In this document: positions 6,905 through 13,041 of the stretch, piece after piece
Layout of the letters: each line of letters begins with the position of its first letter
How positions within the stretch are numbered: the stretch's first letter is position 1
Assembly: GCA_023441255.1 (NCBI GenBank)
Contig: JAEZPW010000364.1
Span: 1-15,012, forward strand
DNA from: Acidobacteriota bacterium
GTDB taxonomy: Bacteria > Acidobacteriota > Terriglobia > Terriglobales > Acidobacteriaceae
Reading direction: 5' to 3'
DNA: 15,012 bases
Made by a program: the position numbers and the translations under genes
The notes under the pieces: generated by a model
Databases searched by the model: none
Seen by the model: the letters and a program-made list of their open reading frames with translations, nothing else
Told to the model about the DNA's origin: nothing

Positions 6905-7414
6905 CTATGACTGGTCGATATGAGTACCGTCACCAGTACAAAGATTCACTTTAGCATCCGTTGTTTGCTTCGCTATGCCTGTTTTTGGCCGGTTCATAAG
7001 GTCGTGCATGAAAGATTTCAGGTCGGTTTTGCTCTCCGCCTGTTCCTCAACGGTCATAAGCCCGGCAAAATCGAACAGGAACTTCACTGCCAGATAATTG
7101 CCGTTGGGTTTCTTCACCAGCTCCGTTACGAGCTTTCGGGCATTCTGCCAGACGGCTTTTCTTGCCAGGCTTCGAGCTTCATCCTGTGTGTCGGCGCCGT
7201 CAGGACCATCGGCGCTCAGCGCGTCTTCTTGCTTGTCAGCCTGGCCGGAGCCAGCTTTCGAATCCTCGTCGGCTGCCACTTCGGCGCCGGTCCACGGCGG
7301 CTCCGCGATGTCGTCGTGTCTGCCGGCCGTGCTGTTGTCCGCGGCAACCAGCCTTGGTCCGCGGCTGCCTGTCGCGGCAATTTCGTTATCGCCTTCCCTG
7401 TTGCGGGGGCCCAT
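6905..7414 (-). CDS. Hypothetical protein, phage-block gene
   Basis: I do not recognise this 169-aa protein. Residues 1-80 are hydrophilic and rich in Asp, Ala, Gly and Gln, probably disordered. Residues about 80-125 form a likely helical domain (ARKAVWQNARKLVTELVKK, then NYLAVKFLFDFAGLM), resembling short helical segments seen in many phage proteins encoded near terminases. A small-terminase or DNA-binding role is conceivable from position, but nothing in the sequence proves it. The tail is polar. It lies 25 bases upstream of the phosphatase gene, in the same direction, and just downstream of the hairpin at 7442-7468. Start is ATG at 7412-7414 with no strong ribosome binding site. Confidence 0.65.
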   Translation of the reverse strand: MGPRNREGDNEIAATGSRGPRLVAADNSTAGRHDDIAEPPWTGAEVAADEDSKAGSGQADKQEDALSADGPDGADTQDEARSLARKAVWQNARKLVTELVKKPNGNYLAVKFLFDFAGLMTVEEQAESKTDLKSFMHDLMNRPKTGIAKQTTDAKVNLCTGDGTHIDQS

Positions 7415-7441
7415 TGCGTTCTTTTCTCACTGTAATGAATA

Positions 7442-7475
7442 AAGGGCGCGGTTTGTGGCCGCGCCCTTCGGTTTT
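7442..7475. terminator. Rho-independent terminator-like hairpin
   Basis: A perfect 10-bp stem, AAGGGCGCGG (7442-7451) with CCGCGCCCTT (7459-7468), surrounds a 7-base loop. On the plus strand it is followed by CGGTTTTTC; on the minus strand by the poorer TTTATTCATT. It separates the regulator gene from the downstream hypothetical/phosphatase/terminase genes, so it could end the early transcript or serve as a control point. The better T-run faces antisense. Confidence 0.75.
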
Positions 7476-7537
7476 TCTCACTTACAAATCCAGAATAGCA
7501 GAAATGACACCCCTTTCCCGACAGCTTCCCGAAGTTT

Positions 7538-8110
7538 TTATCTGCATAGTTTTGAGAGGCTTGCAGAAAATTGTGCCGTTTTGCCCTCTTGACACGCAAA
7601 AACGCGGGCCGCCGGTTTACGGGGCGGCAGGCCGGCATCGTCGGTCGAATGCCGTATGCGCGGCTTTCGTTCTGACGTTTCCAGCAGGCGTCTTCTCAGC
7701 AGGATTTCGCTGAGCTCATCGAGGGCTTCCGGATAGCGCCGCTCGATCGTGCGTTCCGTGCATCCCAGGATCTTCGCGGCTTCTGCCTGCGTGTGCTCCT
7801 GCAATGCCAACCTCGCGATGAGCGTTCGCGAGAAGACGTCCAGTTCCTCCAGGCAGCGCTCCACATCGTGAACGAAGATGACGACGTCCTCGAAATTGTG
7901 CATGCGGTAGGACGTGACCTTCGAGCGGAAGAACTCGCGGCCGAGCAAGGCCGGCACGCGGCCGAGTTCGATGGAAAGCCTGAAATAGCGTCGCAGAAGC
8001 GCCAGCGTGCGGTCGCGATAAAGACAAATGTCGGGTGAAATGTCGGCGCCGCTGCTTTCGACGTTGGCGTAGATGATCCTGAGGCCCTTCGTGTTCTTCG
8101 TCGCGTTCAT
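7538..8110 (-). CDS. Sigma-70 region 4-like transcription regulator
   Basis: The 190-aa protein carries a helix-turn-helix resembling sigma factor region 4 at about residues 92-140: FSRTLIARLALQEHTQAEAA, then KILGCTERTIERRYPEALDE. No region 2 is seen, so it is not a full sigma factor. Proteins of this build occur in phages as late-gene regulators (ArpU-like) ahead of packaging genes, and the place here, upstream of terminase and portal, fits that job. The C-terminal 40 residues are basic and poorly structured. Start ATG at 8108-8110 has an AGGAGG five bases upstream and overlaps the previous gene's stop by four bases (ATGA), so the two are translationally coupled. A hairpin terminator follows downstream. 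Confidence 0.75.
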   Translation of the reverse strand: MNATKNTKGLRIIYANVESSGADISPDICLYRDRTLALLRRYFRLSIELGRVPALLGREFFRSKVTSYRMHNFEDVVIFVHDVERCLEELDVFSRTLIARLALQEHTQAEAAKILGCTERTIERRYPEALDELSEILLRRRLLETSERKPRIRHSTDDAGLPPRKPAARVFACQEGKTAQFSASLSKLCR

Positions 8111-8439
8111 GCCATCCTCCTGGAGCCGGTGATCCCGTTGGTCGAAACGGCGGACTGCGGCGGAAGCTTCGCGATCGAATCCGCGTTGGGTCGTATCTCG
8201 GGGTGCCGTTCAGCGTCGTGTGTGTGGTGCGTGTGCTTGTGGGTGGCGGTTCTGGGCCGCGCTGCGGCCGCAGATGGCAGTTCTTCCGCTGTGGTCAGCG
8301 GCAGCTCGGCCAGTTTCTCCTGGCAGCCGGCGCAGTAGACGACCGCTTCGCCTGAGCGCCGCAGCAGCAGTCCGCCGCAGCCCTCGCAGTACTTCAGTTC
8401 CATGCGTACCAACCGTTGTCCCGTTGCGTCCTCGAACAC
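8107..8439 (-). CDS. Small zinc-ribbon protein
   Basis: The 110-aa protein has four cysteines in two pairs, CEGC (from residue 18) and CAGC (from residue 36), the spacing of a zinc ribbon; after that comes an Ala/Thr-rich segment with a His-rich cluster (THKHTHHTHD), likely flexible and able to bind metal. Zinc ribbons of this size commonly bind nucleic acid or RNA polymerase, but the function is not known. The start is GTG at 8437-8439 with AGGAGG four bases upstream, one of the best ribosome binding sites in the block. Its stop overlaps the start of the sigma-like regulator by four bases, so the two proteins are probably made together and may act together. Confidence 0.75.
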   Translation of the reverse strand: MFEDATGQRLVRMELKYCEGCGGLLLRRSGEAVVYCAGCQEKLAELPLTTAEELPSAAAARPRTATHKHTHHTHDAERHPEIRPNADSIAKLPPQSAVSTNGITGSRRMA

Positions 8440-8475
8440 GTTTCCTCCTGAATGAGCAGCGAACGTTCAGCAAAA

Positions 8476-8528
8476 GAGCCCTGTGGCGCCGGCGACCTTG
8501 GGGGACTCGCCTGGGCGGCACAGGGCTC
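8476..8528. ncRNA. Structured hairpin with terminator-like tail
   Basis: The arms GAGCCCTGTG (8476-8485) and CACAGGGCTC (8519-8528) pair perfectly over 10 bp. The 33-base interior holds a second stem, GGCGA (8491-8495) with TCGCC (8507-8511). On the plus strand GTTTTTCTT follows; on the minus strand TTTTGCTG follows. It lies between the 76-aa gene and the zinc-ribbon gene. It may be a bidirectional terminator, an attenuation site in the early leftward transcript, or a small structured RNA. Confidence 0.6.
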
Positions 8529-8582
8529 GTTTTTCTTGCGATGACCTGTTGGGCTATTTACTTGTTTAGCTTCTCGCTATTG

Positions 8583-8813
8583 CTACGGCAGTTCACCTGC
8601 AACTGCGAGGTTCTGCCGGTGGCTGAAATACCCTTCCTCGTATCCGGACTTCAGCACCCGGCCGTTCTGTACCACGATGCTCAACCTGCCCGTGAAGTGC
8701 AGGGTTGAGAGCAAGCGCTCGACCGATGCGGAGAGGACTTCGGACTGGCGCACCTTGCGGCGCAGTTCGAGAAAGCAGGCCTCTTCGGCGCCCGGCCCCT
8801 TTACATCCGGCAT
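8583..8813 (-). CDS. Small early phage-block protein, DUF2292/YezD-like
   Basis: This 76-aa protein is the first leftward gene after the divergent control region. Its middle, VERLLSTLHFTGRLSIVVQN followed by GRVLKSG, resembles the short beta-hairpin pattern of DUF2292 (YezD) proteins, which is a recollection rather than a proven match; the function of that family is unknown. The N-terminus contains charged helices. The open frame begins with GTG at 8822, but ATG at 8811-8813 is preferred because GAGGTG lies six bases upstream. A structured hairpin follows the stop, so transcription past this gene may be conditional. By position it could be a Cro-like or antitermination protein, but no helix-turn-helix is seen. 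Confidence 0.6.
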   Translation of the reverse strand: MPDVKGPGAEEACFLELRRKVRQSEVLSASVERLLSTLHFTGRLSIVVQNGRVLKSGYEEGYFSHRQNLAVAGELP

Positions 8814-8840
8814 TGGGACCACCTCGATTGCCTCAGCTTG

Positions 8841-8871
8841 TAGCTATAATGTGAGTTGTACGATATAGCTA
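8841..8871. promoter_or_regulatory. Candidate operator pair, TAGCTATA / TATAGCTA
   Basis: TAGCTATA (8841-8848) and TATAGCTA (8864-8871) are perfect inverted 8-mers separated by 15 bases. The second overlaps the -10 of the leftward promoter and shares CGATATAGC with the operator at 8921. The positions fit binding by the repressor encoded to the right. Confidence 0.6.
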
Positions 8872-8888
8872 TTTGCAACTGCCGTCAA
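8860..8888 (-). promoter_or_regulatory. Leftward early promoter
   Basis: Read on the minus strand: -35 TTGACG (8888-8883), 17-base spacer, -10 TATCGT (8865-8860). It points at the 76-aa gene and the rest of the phage block. The -10 overlaps the operator half-site TATAGCTA, so repressor binding would block it. Confidence 0.6.
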
Positions 8889-8913
8889 CATGTTTTTCTG
8901 ATTGATAAGTTAC

Positions 8914-8942
8914 TTGTGTGCGATATAGCAAAATGCTATAGT
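8914..8942 (+). promoter_or_regulatory. Repressor promoter with extended -10
   Basis: TTGTGT (8914-8919), 17-base spacer, TATAGT (8937-8942) with an upstream TG giving TGCTATAGT. Transcription would begin at or within a few bases of the repressor ATG (8952), implying a leaderless message. The -10 overlaps the operator at 8924-8940, consistent with self-repression. An alternative reading is TTGATA (8902-8907), 16 bases, TATAGC (8924-8929). Confidence 0.55.
8924..8940. promoter_or_regulatory. Operator palindrome TATAGCA-AAA-TGCTATA
   Basis: A perfect 7-bp inverted repeat around AAA, 11 bases before the repressor start. It overlaps the repressor promoter and shares the TATAGC half-site with the pair at 8841-8871. 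Confidence 0.75.
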
Positions 8943-8951
8943 CGCCGGGCA

Positions 8952-9668
8952 ATGCGATTCCGCACACTTCAGGAAAATCTCCGCAAACTCATCTGGGCCC
9001 GCATCGAATCCGGCCAGCTCACCGGGCTGCGCCTGGCACACGAAACGGGCTTCCAGCAGGCCCATATCTCCAATTTTCTCAACGGCAAGCGCGGCCTGAG
9101 CCTGGACGGCATGGACGCGGTCCTGTCGTTCCTGCACCTTTCCGTGCTCGACCTGCTGGATCCGGCTGAGATCAACAAGCGCGCCAGCATTCCGCCGCCC
9201 AGCGACGACGCGTTCGACAACGTCCTGCTGGTGGATGGATGCGTGGCCGCCCACGACGCGCTCATCACGCGCGAAAACGTGCGCGACATCTTCAAGTTCA
9301 AGAAGAGTTTTCTGAAGAAGCTGCGGCCGGACATGCAGTCACCGCGCGAGAACTGGCAGCGCTTCGTGCTGATGCGGCTGGACGGGAATGACGGCATGAG
9401 CATGTACCCGCGCCTGATGCCGGGGGCGCTTGTGCTGATCGACCGTCACTACAACTCGCTGCGTTCGTATCACAAGGGCGAACAGAACATGTACGTGGTG
9501 AAGAAAGAGGGCGAGGCGACGGTGAAGTACGTGGAGCGCGCCGGGCAGAACCTTATCCTACGGCCACAGAATCAGGCGTATCCGGTGGACGTGATCACAG
9601 TCGACTCAGGCAGGAACTACCAGGATTACATCGTAGGACGAGTGTGCCATGTGGGGATAGAGACGTAG
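8952..9668 (+). CDS. CI/LexA-like phage repressor (HTH + S24 peptidase domain)
   Basis: This 238-aa protein is built like a phage repressor. The N-terminal helix-turn-helix spans about residues 24-50 (LAHETGFQQAHISNFLNGKR). The C-terminal S24 peptidase-like domain has the serine in GMSMYPRLMPG (S150) and the matching lysine in TVKYVE (K192), 42 residues apart as in LexA/CI proteins. No Ala-Gly is visible in the linker (about 70-135), so self-cleavage is uncertain and it may act without SOS cleavage. The frame opens at 8856, but ATG at 8952 is preferred because the upstream part is the operator/promoter DNA. No Shine-Dalgarno sequence precedes it and a -10 box lies 10 bases upstream, as for lambda cI. 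It faces away from the phage block, which it presumably silences. Confidence 0.85.
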   Translation: MRFRTLQENLRKLIWARIESGQLTGLRLAHETGFQQAHISNFLNGKRGLSLDGMDAVLSFLHLSVLDLLDPAEINKRASIPPPSDDAFDNVLLVDGCVAAHDALITRENVRDIFKFKKSFLKKLRPDMQSPRENWQRFVLMRLDGNDGMSMYPRLMPGALVLIDRHYNSLRSYHKGEQNMYVVKKEGEATVKYVERAGQNLILRPQNQAYPVDVITVDSGRNYQDYIVGRVCHVGIET

Positions 9669-9803
9669 GAAAGCAGGTTTCGGAGGTTTCAAAGTTCGGA
9701 GTGAATCGGGTGTGGGTGCCCCATATCTGCCTGGTGTTGGCGATGTGGGTGCACCGGCGCACCGCCCTCAGACGCAGGGACGATGGATTCCGCCGAGCCA
9801 TGT
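9669..9803. repeat. Gap with TTTCGGAGG words and GTGCCCCATATC arms
   Basis: This 135-bp gap holds GGTTTCGGAGGTTTCAAAG words (9677-9701) and facing arms GGGTGCCCCATATC (9714-9727) and GATGTGGGTGCACC (9742-9755), related to the hairpin 3' of rpsB. No gene is seen. It lies between repressor and a convergent gene and may act as a two-way transcription stop. Confidence 0.55.
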
Positions 9804-10241
9804 TCAATAATCATGGCAGCGCTTCGGTTCAAGGCCAGGAGGAATTCCTCCTCCCAGCTCGCTTACAGAGACGATCCGCTTACCTTGTGCGGCAACAGAA
9901 ACGGCAGACGCATCAGGCTCGCTGTCCCAGAGCCGAAAGCTTCTATCTAGTTCCTCGATAAAACCGACCGTAAGCACATTATCGTGAGCCATCTTTCTTG
10001 CCTCTTCTATGGCAACGGTCACATACTCACATGCAAAGCGATTAGGGGAGTCGCTCTTTCTCACCCTTAGTGGTCGAAAACAGATGAAGTACTCGGCCTT
10101 TTCCCGGCTCAAGAAGAACTCCGTTGCGAGGCAGTTCAACCGCTTCCGTGAGTAGGCGTCCATCAACCCGAAGAGCCGCGACCATTCGTCCTTTGTCAAT
10201 TCCGAAGGTGTTTCCAAGTCTCCTCTTGCAGGGTGGCCCAT
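9804..10241 (-). CDS. Hypothetical protein
   Basis: I do not recognise this 145-aa protein. It begins with a polar stretch, then a likely helix (LTKDEWSRLFGLMDAYSRKR), a strand-rich core with EYFICFRPLRVRKSDS and FACEYVTVAIEEARK, and a Gly/Pro-rich C-terminus. There is no signal peptide or membrane segment. It faces the repressor gene and is the first gene right of the phage block, so it marks either the block's edge or host DNA. The start ATG at 10239-10241 lacks a Shine-Dalgarno sequence; an internal ATG at 10161-10163 is possible. Codon use looks less GC-biased than the neighbouring deacetylase, which may hint at transfer. Confidence 0.55.
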   Translation of the reverse strand: MGHPARGDLETPSELTKDEWSRLFGLMDAYSRKRLNCLATEFFLSREKAEYFICFRPLRVRKSDSPNRFACEYVTVAIEEARKMAHDNVLTVGFIEELDRSFRLWDSEPDASAVSVAAQGKRIVSVSELGGGIPPGLEPKRCHDY

Positions 10242-10327
10242 TCAACCGAGGTTCGCTAGAGTCGGCAGTTCGCGCGTCAGCCCAACTGCGCTCTGGTCCC
10301 CATTGCCAGTGTCGCCAGCCGGACGTT

Positions 10328-11299
10328 CTATTTCGCGTTGTAAAGGTCCATTACCCACTTTGGCGGATCGGGTTCGGCCTGGAAGTTCATCGGCTTGCCC
10401 AGCGCCACCGACCAGCGATGCAGCCACGACGGCCCGATGCGTCCGACATAGTAGTCCTTGGTTGCGTAGGCGGGGTCGCACATCGCCTCGCCCAGTGTCA
10501 CGAAGCTGTAACCGCGCTTCTCCATGCGCGTCAGCATCGCATCCAGCGACGCCGCGTTGATGTCATTGTCGTGAATAAGCAAGGCCTGCGGGATCTCACG
10601 GCCGAACAATTCGCGAGACTTCTGTTCGAAAAACCGGAGCATGGTGTCGAGGTGGTCGAGGTAGGCCGCCCGAATCCGTGCAGCCTGCCCTTTGTCGCCG
10701 CGCGCAAGCGCCTTTGCGTAGATGGCGTTGAAGCCGTAGTCGAAGTGCTCCACCGTGAACGGCGCGACCACGTATCCGCGGGATTTCAGGAATGCCTCGA
10801 ATGCGTTTTTCTTCTCTCTCGTCTCGCCGGTATGCGTGAATGGGTGGCGGAAATAGAGCGTTTGACCGCTTTTAGCGCTTACGCCTCCGTTCGACGACTG
10901 CTCCATCAACCTGTGCCAAACCACTTCGCCGTGAATCACGTCGTCCTCATACTCCTCCAGCGACACGGCATTCAGGTCCTTGTGCGAGAACGTGTGATTC
11001 CCAAGTTGCATGCCGGCATCCAGCCACGCCTGCAGAATGGCAATGCGCGCGTCCGTCTGTCCGGCGACGAACAACTTGCTCTCGTTGACGAACCCGATCG
11101 CCGGAGCATGGTGCGACCTCAGCACGGCGAGCAACTGGTCGTTCGTGCGGCGGATGGCGGTGATGTTGTTGCTGTCCTGTCCCGGCGCGGTGGCCTTCGG
11201 CAGGTCGTCGAACGTAAGCGCGATGGTGCGATGCGATTGTGCGCAGGCGCAGGTTGCAGCAAGCAGAACCAGAAGAAGGAAGCAGGGCCGCCTCGACAT
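10328..11299 (-). CDS. Exported polysaccharide deacetylase (NodB/CE4)
   Basis: The 323-aa protein removes acetyl groups from carbohydrate polymers or peptidoglycan outside the cytoplasm. CE4 motifs are visible: TFDDLP (D31, D32), the metal-binding HxxxH in GNHTFSH (H102, H106), the arginine motif YFRHPFTHTG, and LLIHDND towards the C-terminus. A signal peptide covers residues 1-20 (FLLLVLLAATCACA), probably cut after ACA. The open frame extends to a TTG at 11338, but ATG at 11297-11299 places the signal peptide at the very N-terminus. A promoter lies immediately upstream, so the message would have almost no leader. It diverges from the alpha/beta hydrolase gene. The natural substrate is not evident. 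Confidence 0.88.
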   Translation of the reverse strand: MSRRPCFLLLVLLAATCACAQSHRTIALTFDDLPKATAPGQDSNNITAIRRTNDQLLAVLRSHHAPAIGFVNESKLFVAGQTDARIAILQAWLDAGMQLGNHTFSHKDLNAVSLEEYEDDVIHGEVVWHRLMEQSSNGGVSAKSGQTLYFRHPFTHTGETREKKNAFEAFLKSRGYVVAPFTVEHFDYGFNAIYAKALARGDKGQAARIRAAYLDHLDTMLRFFEQKSRELFGREIPQALLIHDNDINAASLDAMLTRMEKRGYSFVTLGEAMCDPAYATKDYYVGRIGPSWLHRWSVALGKPMNFQAEPDPPKWVMDLYNAK

Positions 11300-11304
11300 G
11301 CCTT

Positions 11305-11338
11305 TAGCTATATCACTGGTTACGCGTACGGCGCTCAA
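11305..11338 (-). promoter_or_regulatory. Candidate deacetylase promoter containing a repressor-like half-site
   Basis: On the minus strand TTGAGC (11338-11333), 18 bases, GATATA (11314-11309), close to ATG 11299. GATATAGCTA (11314-11305) is identical over 10 bases to 8862-8871 in the phage operator. This may be chance. Confidence 0.4.
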
Positions 11339-11385
11339 CTAAAATGACCACTCCCTTGAGCAACAAGTGAAGTCGAGAGGTGAAA

Positions 11386-12195
11386 GTGAGGCGCATCTTG
11401 CGGGTTGTTCTTCTGACGCTGGTGGTGGCGTACGTGGGCTTGATGGTGCTGGCGCTGCTCTCCGACCGCGTCATTTTTCAGCCGCACCCGTCGAGCTATC
11501 AACTGGCGGAACTTGGGGTTTACCGCATTCCGGGTCTGCACACGGTGATGTTGCCCTCCGGTAATGCGCAGATCGCCGCCGTGTATCTGCCGAATCCGTC
11601 GGCGCGATACACGCTGCTGTTCAGCCACGGCAACGCCGAAGACATTGGGGACGACCTGCCCATGCTGGCGGAGTTCCGCAACGCCGGTTTCGCCGTCTTC
11701 GCCTACGACTACCGCGGCTATGGTGTGAGCACAGGGAGATCTTCGGAGAAGTCCGTCTACGAAGACGTTGATGCCGCGTATCGATACCTGACGGAGACGC
11801 TGAACGTCCCGCCGGACCGCGTGATTTCGTTCGGGCGCTCTCTGGGGTGCGCTGCCGCCATTCAGCTGGCCTCGACGAAGAAAGTCGCCGGACTCATTGT
11901 CGAGTCGCCGTTCCTGTCGGCGTTCCGCGTGCTGACGCGCGTCCGCTTGCTGCCCTGGGACAGGTTCGACAACGCCGCGAAAATTCGGCGCGTCCACTGC
12001 CCCGTGCTGGTGATGCACGGACGACGAGACCAGGTGGTGCCTTGGTGGCACGGCGAACGGATATATGCTCTGGCGAACGAACCGAAGCAGTTTCTCTGGG
12101 TGGACGCGGCCGGGCACAACGACGTGCAGCTGTCATCGAAGTACATTCCCGCGCTGACGGGCTACGAGGCTATGCTTCGCACGAACTCACGCTGA
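11386..12195 (+). CDS. Membrane-anchored alpha/beta hydrolase (Bem46/ABHD12-17 type)
   Basis: This 269-aa protein has one N-terminal membrane helix (residues 5-26) followed by a serine hydrolase domain. The oxyanion HGN motif is at 81-83, the nucleophile elbow GRSLG gives S152, and the acid and base are D215 in HGRRDQVVP and H244 in AAGHND, so the triad is complete. The order and spacing match the Bem46/ABHD12-ABHD17 group, whose members cleave lipids or acyl esters; substrate unknown. The frame starts with GTG at 11380, but GTG at 11386 is better placed because AGAGG lies five bases ahead of it. A TAAAAT (11340-11345) could be its -10 element. It diverges from the deacetylase gene and converges on tsf. 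Confidence 0.88.
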   Translation: MRRILRVVLLTLVVAYVGLMVLALLSDRVIFQPHPSSYQLAELGVYRIPGLHTVMLPSGNAQIAAVYLPNPSARYTLLFSHGNAEDIGDDLPMLAEFRNAGFAVFAYDYRGYGVSTGRSSEKSVYEDVDAAYRYLTETLNVPPDRVISFGRSLGCAAAIQLASTKKVAGLIVESPFLSAFRVLTRVRLLPWDRFDNAAKIRRVHCPVLVMHGRRDQVVPWWHGERIYALANEPKQFLWVDAAGHNDVQLSSKYIPALTGYEAMLRTNSR

Positions 12196-12261
12196 CGTGT
12201 CATTTTCAATCCTGAGCGATGACTGAAGTAGTCTTGACGTTCTGTGCCCTAGAACGCATAA

Positions 12262-12291
12262 GGCCGGGTCAGAGACCCGGCCCTACACAAG
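12262..12291 (+). repeat. GC hairpin repeat with CTACACAAG tail, copy 3
   Basis: GGCCGGGTC (12262-12270), AGA loop, GACCCGGCC (12274-12282), then CTACACAAG. It lies between the convergent hydrolase and tsf genes and could serve both as a 3' mRNA boundary. No T-run follows. Confidence 0.9.
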
Positions 12292-12307
12292 CAATCTGCT
12301 TCACTCA

Positions 12308-12344
12308 GATCTGCGATTGCCCGATCTGAGTTCTGCGATTTCCT
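12308..12344. repeat. TCTGCGATT word repeat 3' of tsf
   Basis: TCTGCGATT occurs twice (near 12310 and 12332) around a CCGATCTGAG spacer, a short word-like repeat like those in the other gaps of the window. The adjoining stretch at 12200-12230 has CCTGAGCGATGACTGAAG, another such word. Confidence 0.5.
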
Positions 12345-12375
12345 TCAATTGCCTGACGGCAATTCGCTCAAGCGC

Positions 12376-13041
12376 TCACTGGCCGTCGGCACCGGCTTCG
12401 GCTGCCTGCGACTGCGTGGTGACGGCGACGGTCATGGCCGGGTCGCCAACCTTGAAGCGGGCGAAGCGGCGGACCGAGATGTTCTCGCCGAGTTTGCCGA
12501 TCTTCTGCGCGATGAGCTGCGAGATGGTGACCGAGTTCTCCTTGATGAAGGGCTGCTCGTACAGGCAGACTTCCTCGTAGAACTTGCCCATCTTGCCTTC
12601 GACGATCTTCTCGACCACGTTGGCCGGCTTGCCGGTCGCGGCGGCCTGGGCGCGATAGATGTCCTTCTCGCGCTCGAACGCTTCGGGCGTCACGTCTTCT
12701 TTGCGGATGAACTTCGGGTCGACGGCGGCGATGTGCATCGCGATGTCGTGGACCAGCTCTTTGAAGTCCTCTGTGCGGGCGACGAAGTCGCTCTCGCAGT
12801 TCACCTCGACCATCACGCCGATCTTGCCGCCGGCGTGAATGTAGCTCTCGACCACGCCTTCCTTGGTGGTGCGGGACGACTTCTTCGCCGCGACGGCGAC
12901 GCCGCGCTTGCGGAGCCAGTCGACTGCTTTTTCTACGTCACCGTTGCTCTCGGTGAGGGCCTTCTTGCAATCCATCATGGGAGCGCCGGTCTTGTCGCGG
13001 AGCTCTTTTACTGTTGCTGCGGAAATAGTTGCTTCTGCCAT
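12376..13041 (-). CDS. tsf: Translation elongation factor Ts
   Basis: EF-Ts recharges EF-Tu by releasing GDP in the cytoplasm. The 221-aa protein has the N-terminal UBA-like domain with the signature LRDKTGAPMMDCKKAL (residues 14-29) and the core signature VNCESDFVAR, containing the residues that insert into EF-Tu. It is much shorter than the roughly 280-aa E. coli protein: it has one core subdomain instead of two, the compact form found in Thermus and Acidobacteriota among others. The last 10-15 residues are Ala/Gln-rich. Start is ATG at 13039-13041 with AAAGG about 11 bases upstream. It follows rpsB in the usual order, but with an unusually long 284-bp gap full of repeats. Confidence 0.97.
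   Translation of the reverse strand: MAEATISAATVKELRDKTGAPMMDCKKALTESNGDVEKAVDWLRKRGVAVAAKKSSRTTKEGVVESYIHAGGKIGVMVEVNCESDFVARTEDFKELVHDIAMHIAAVDPKFIRKEDVTPEAFEREKDIYRAQAAATGKPANVVEKIVEGKMGKFYEEVCLYEQPFIKENSVTISQLIAQKIGKLGENISVRRFARFKVGDPAMTVAVTTQSQAAEAGADGQ

Noticed and set aside
7216..7638. Minus-strand frame spanning 7442-7475
   Set aside because: It runs through a terminator hairpin and overlaps two better-supported genes in another frame.
8856..8951. Upstream extension of the repressor frame
   Set aside because: The stretch is occupied by operators and promoters; the protein similarity begins at MRFRTLQENL (8952).
10124..11347. Long plus-strand open frame (407 codons) opposite the deacetylase
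   Set aside because: The minus strand carries all CE4 motifs and a signal peptide; this frame is Arg/Val/Gln-rich antisense and ends in repeat-like DNA.
11335..12117. Minus-strand open frame opposite the alpha/beta hydrolase
   Set aside because: The plus strand has a full Ser-Asp-His triad and a ribosome binding site; the antisense frame has no domain signature.
9669..12375. tRNA or attachment site at the right end of the phage block
   Set aside because: No cloverleaf-like sequence or direct duplicate of block ends could be found by eye.
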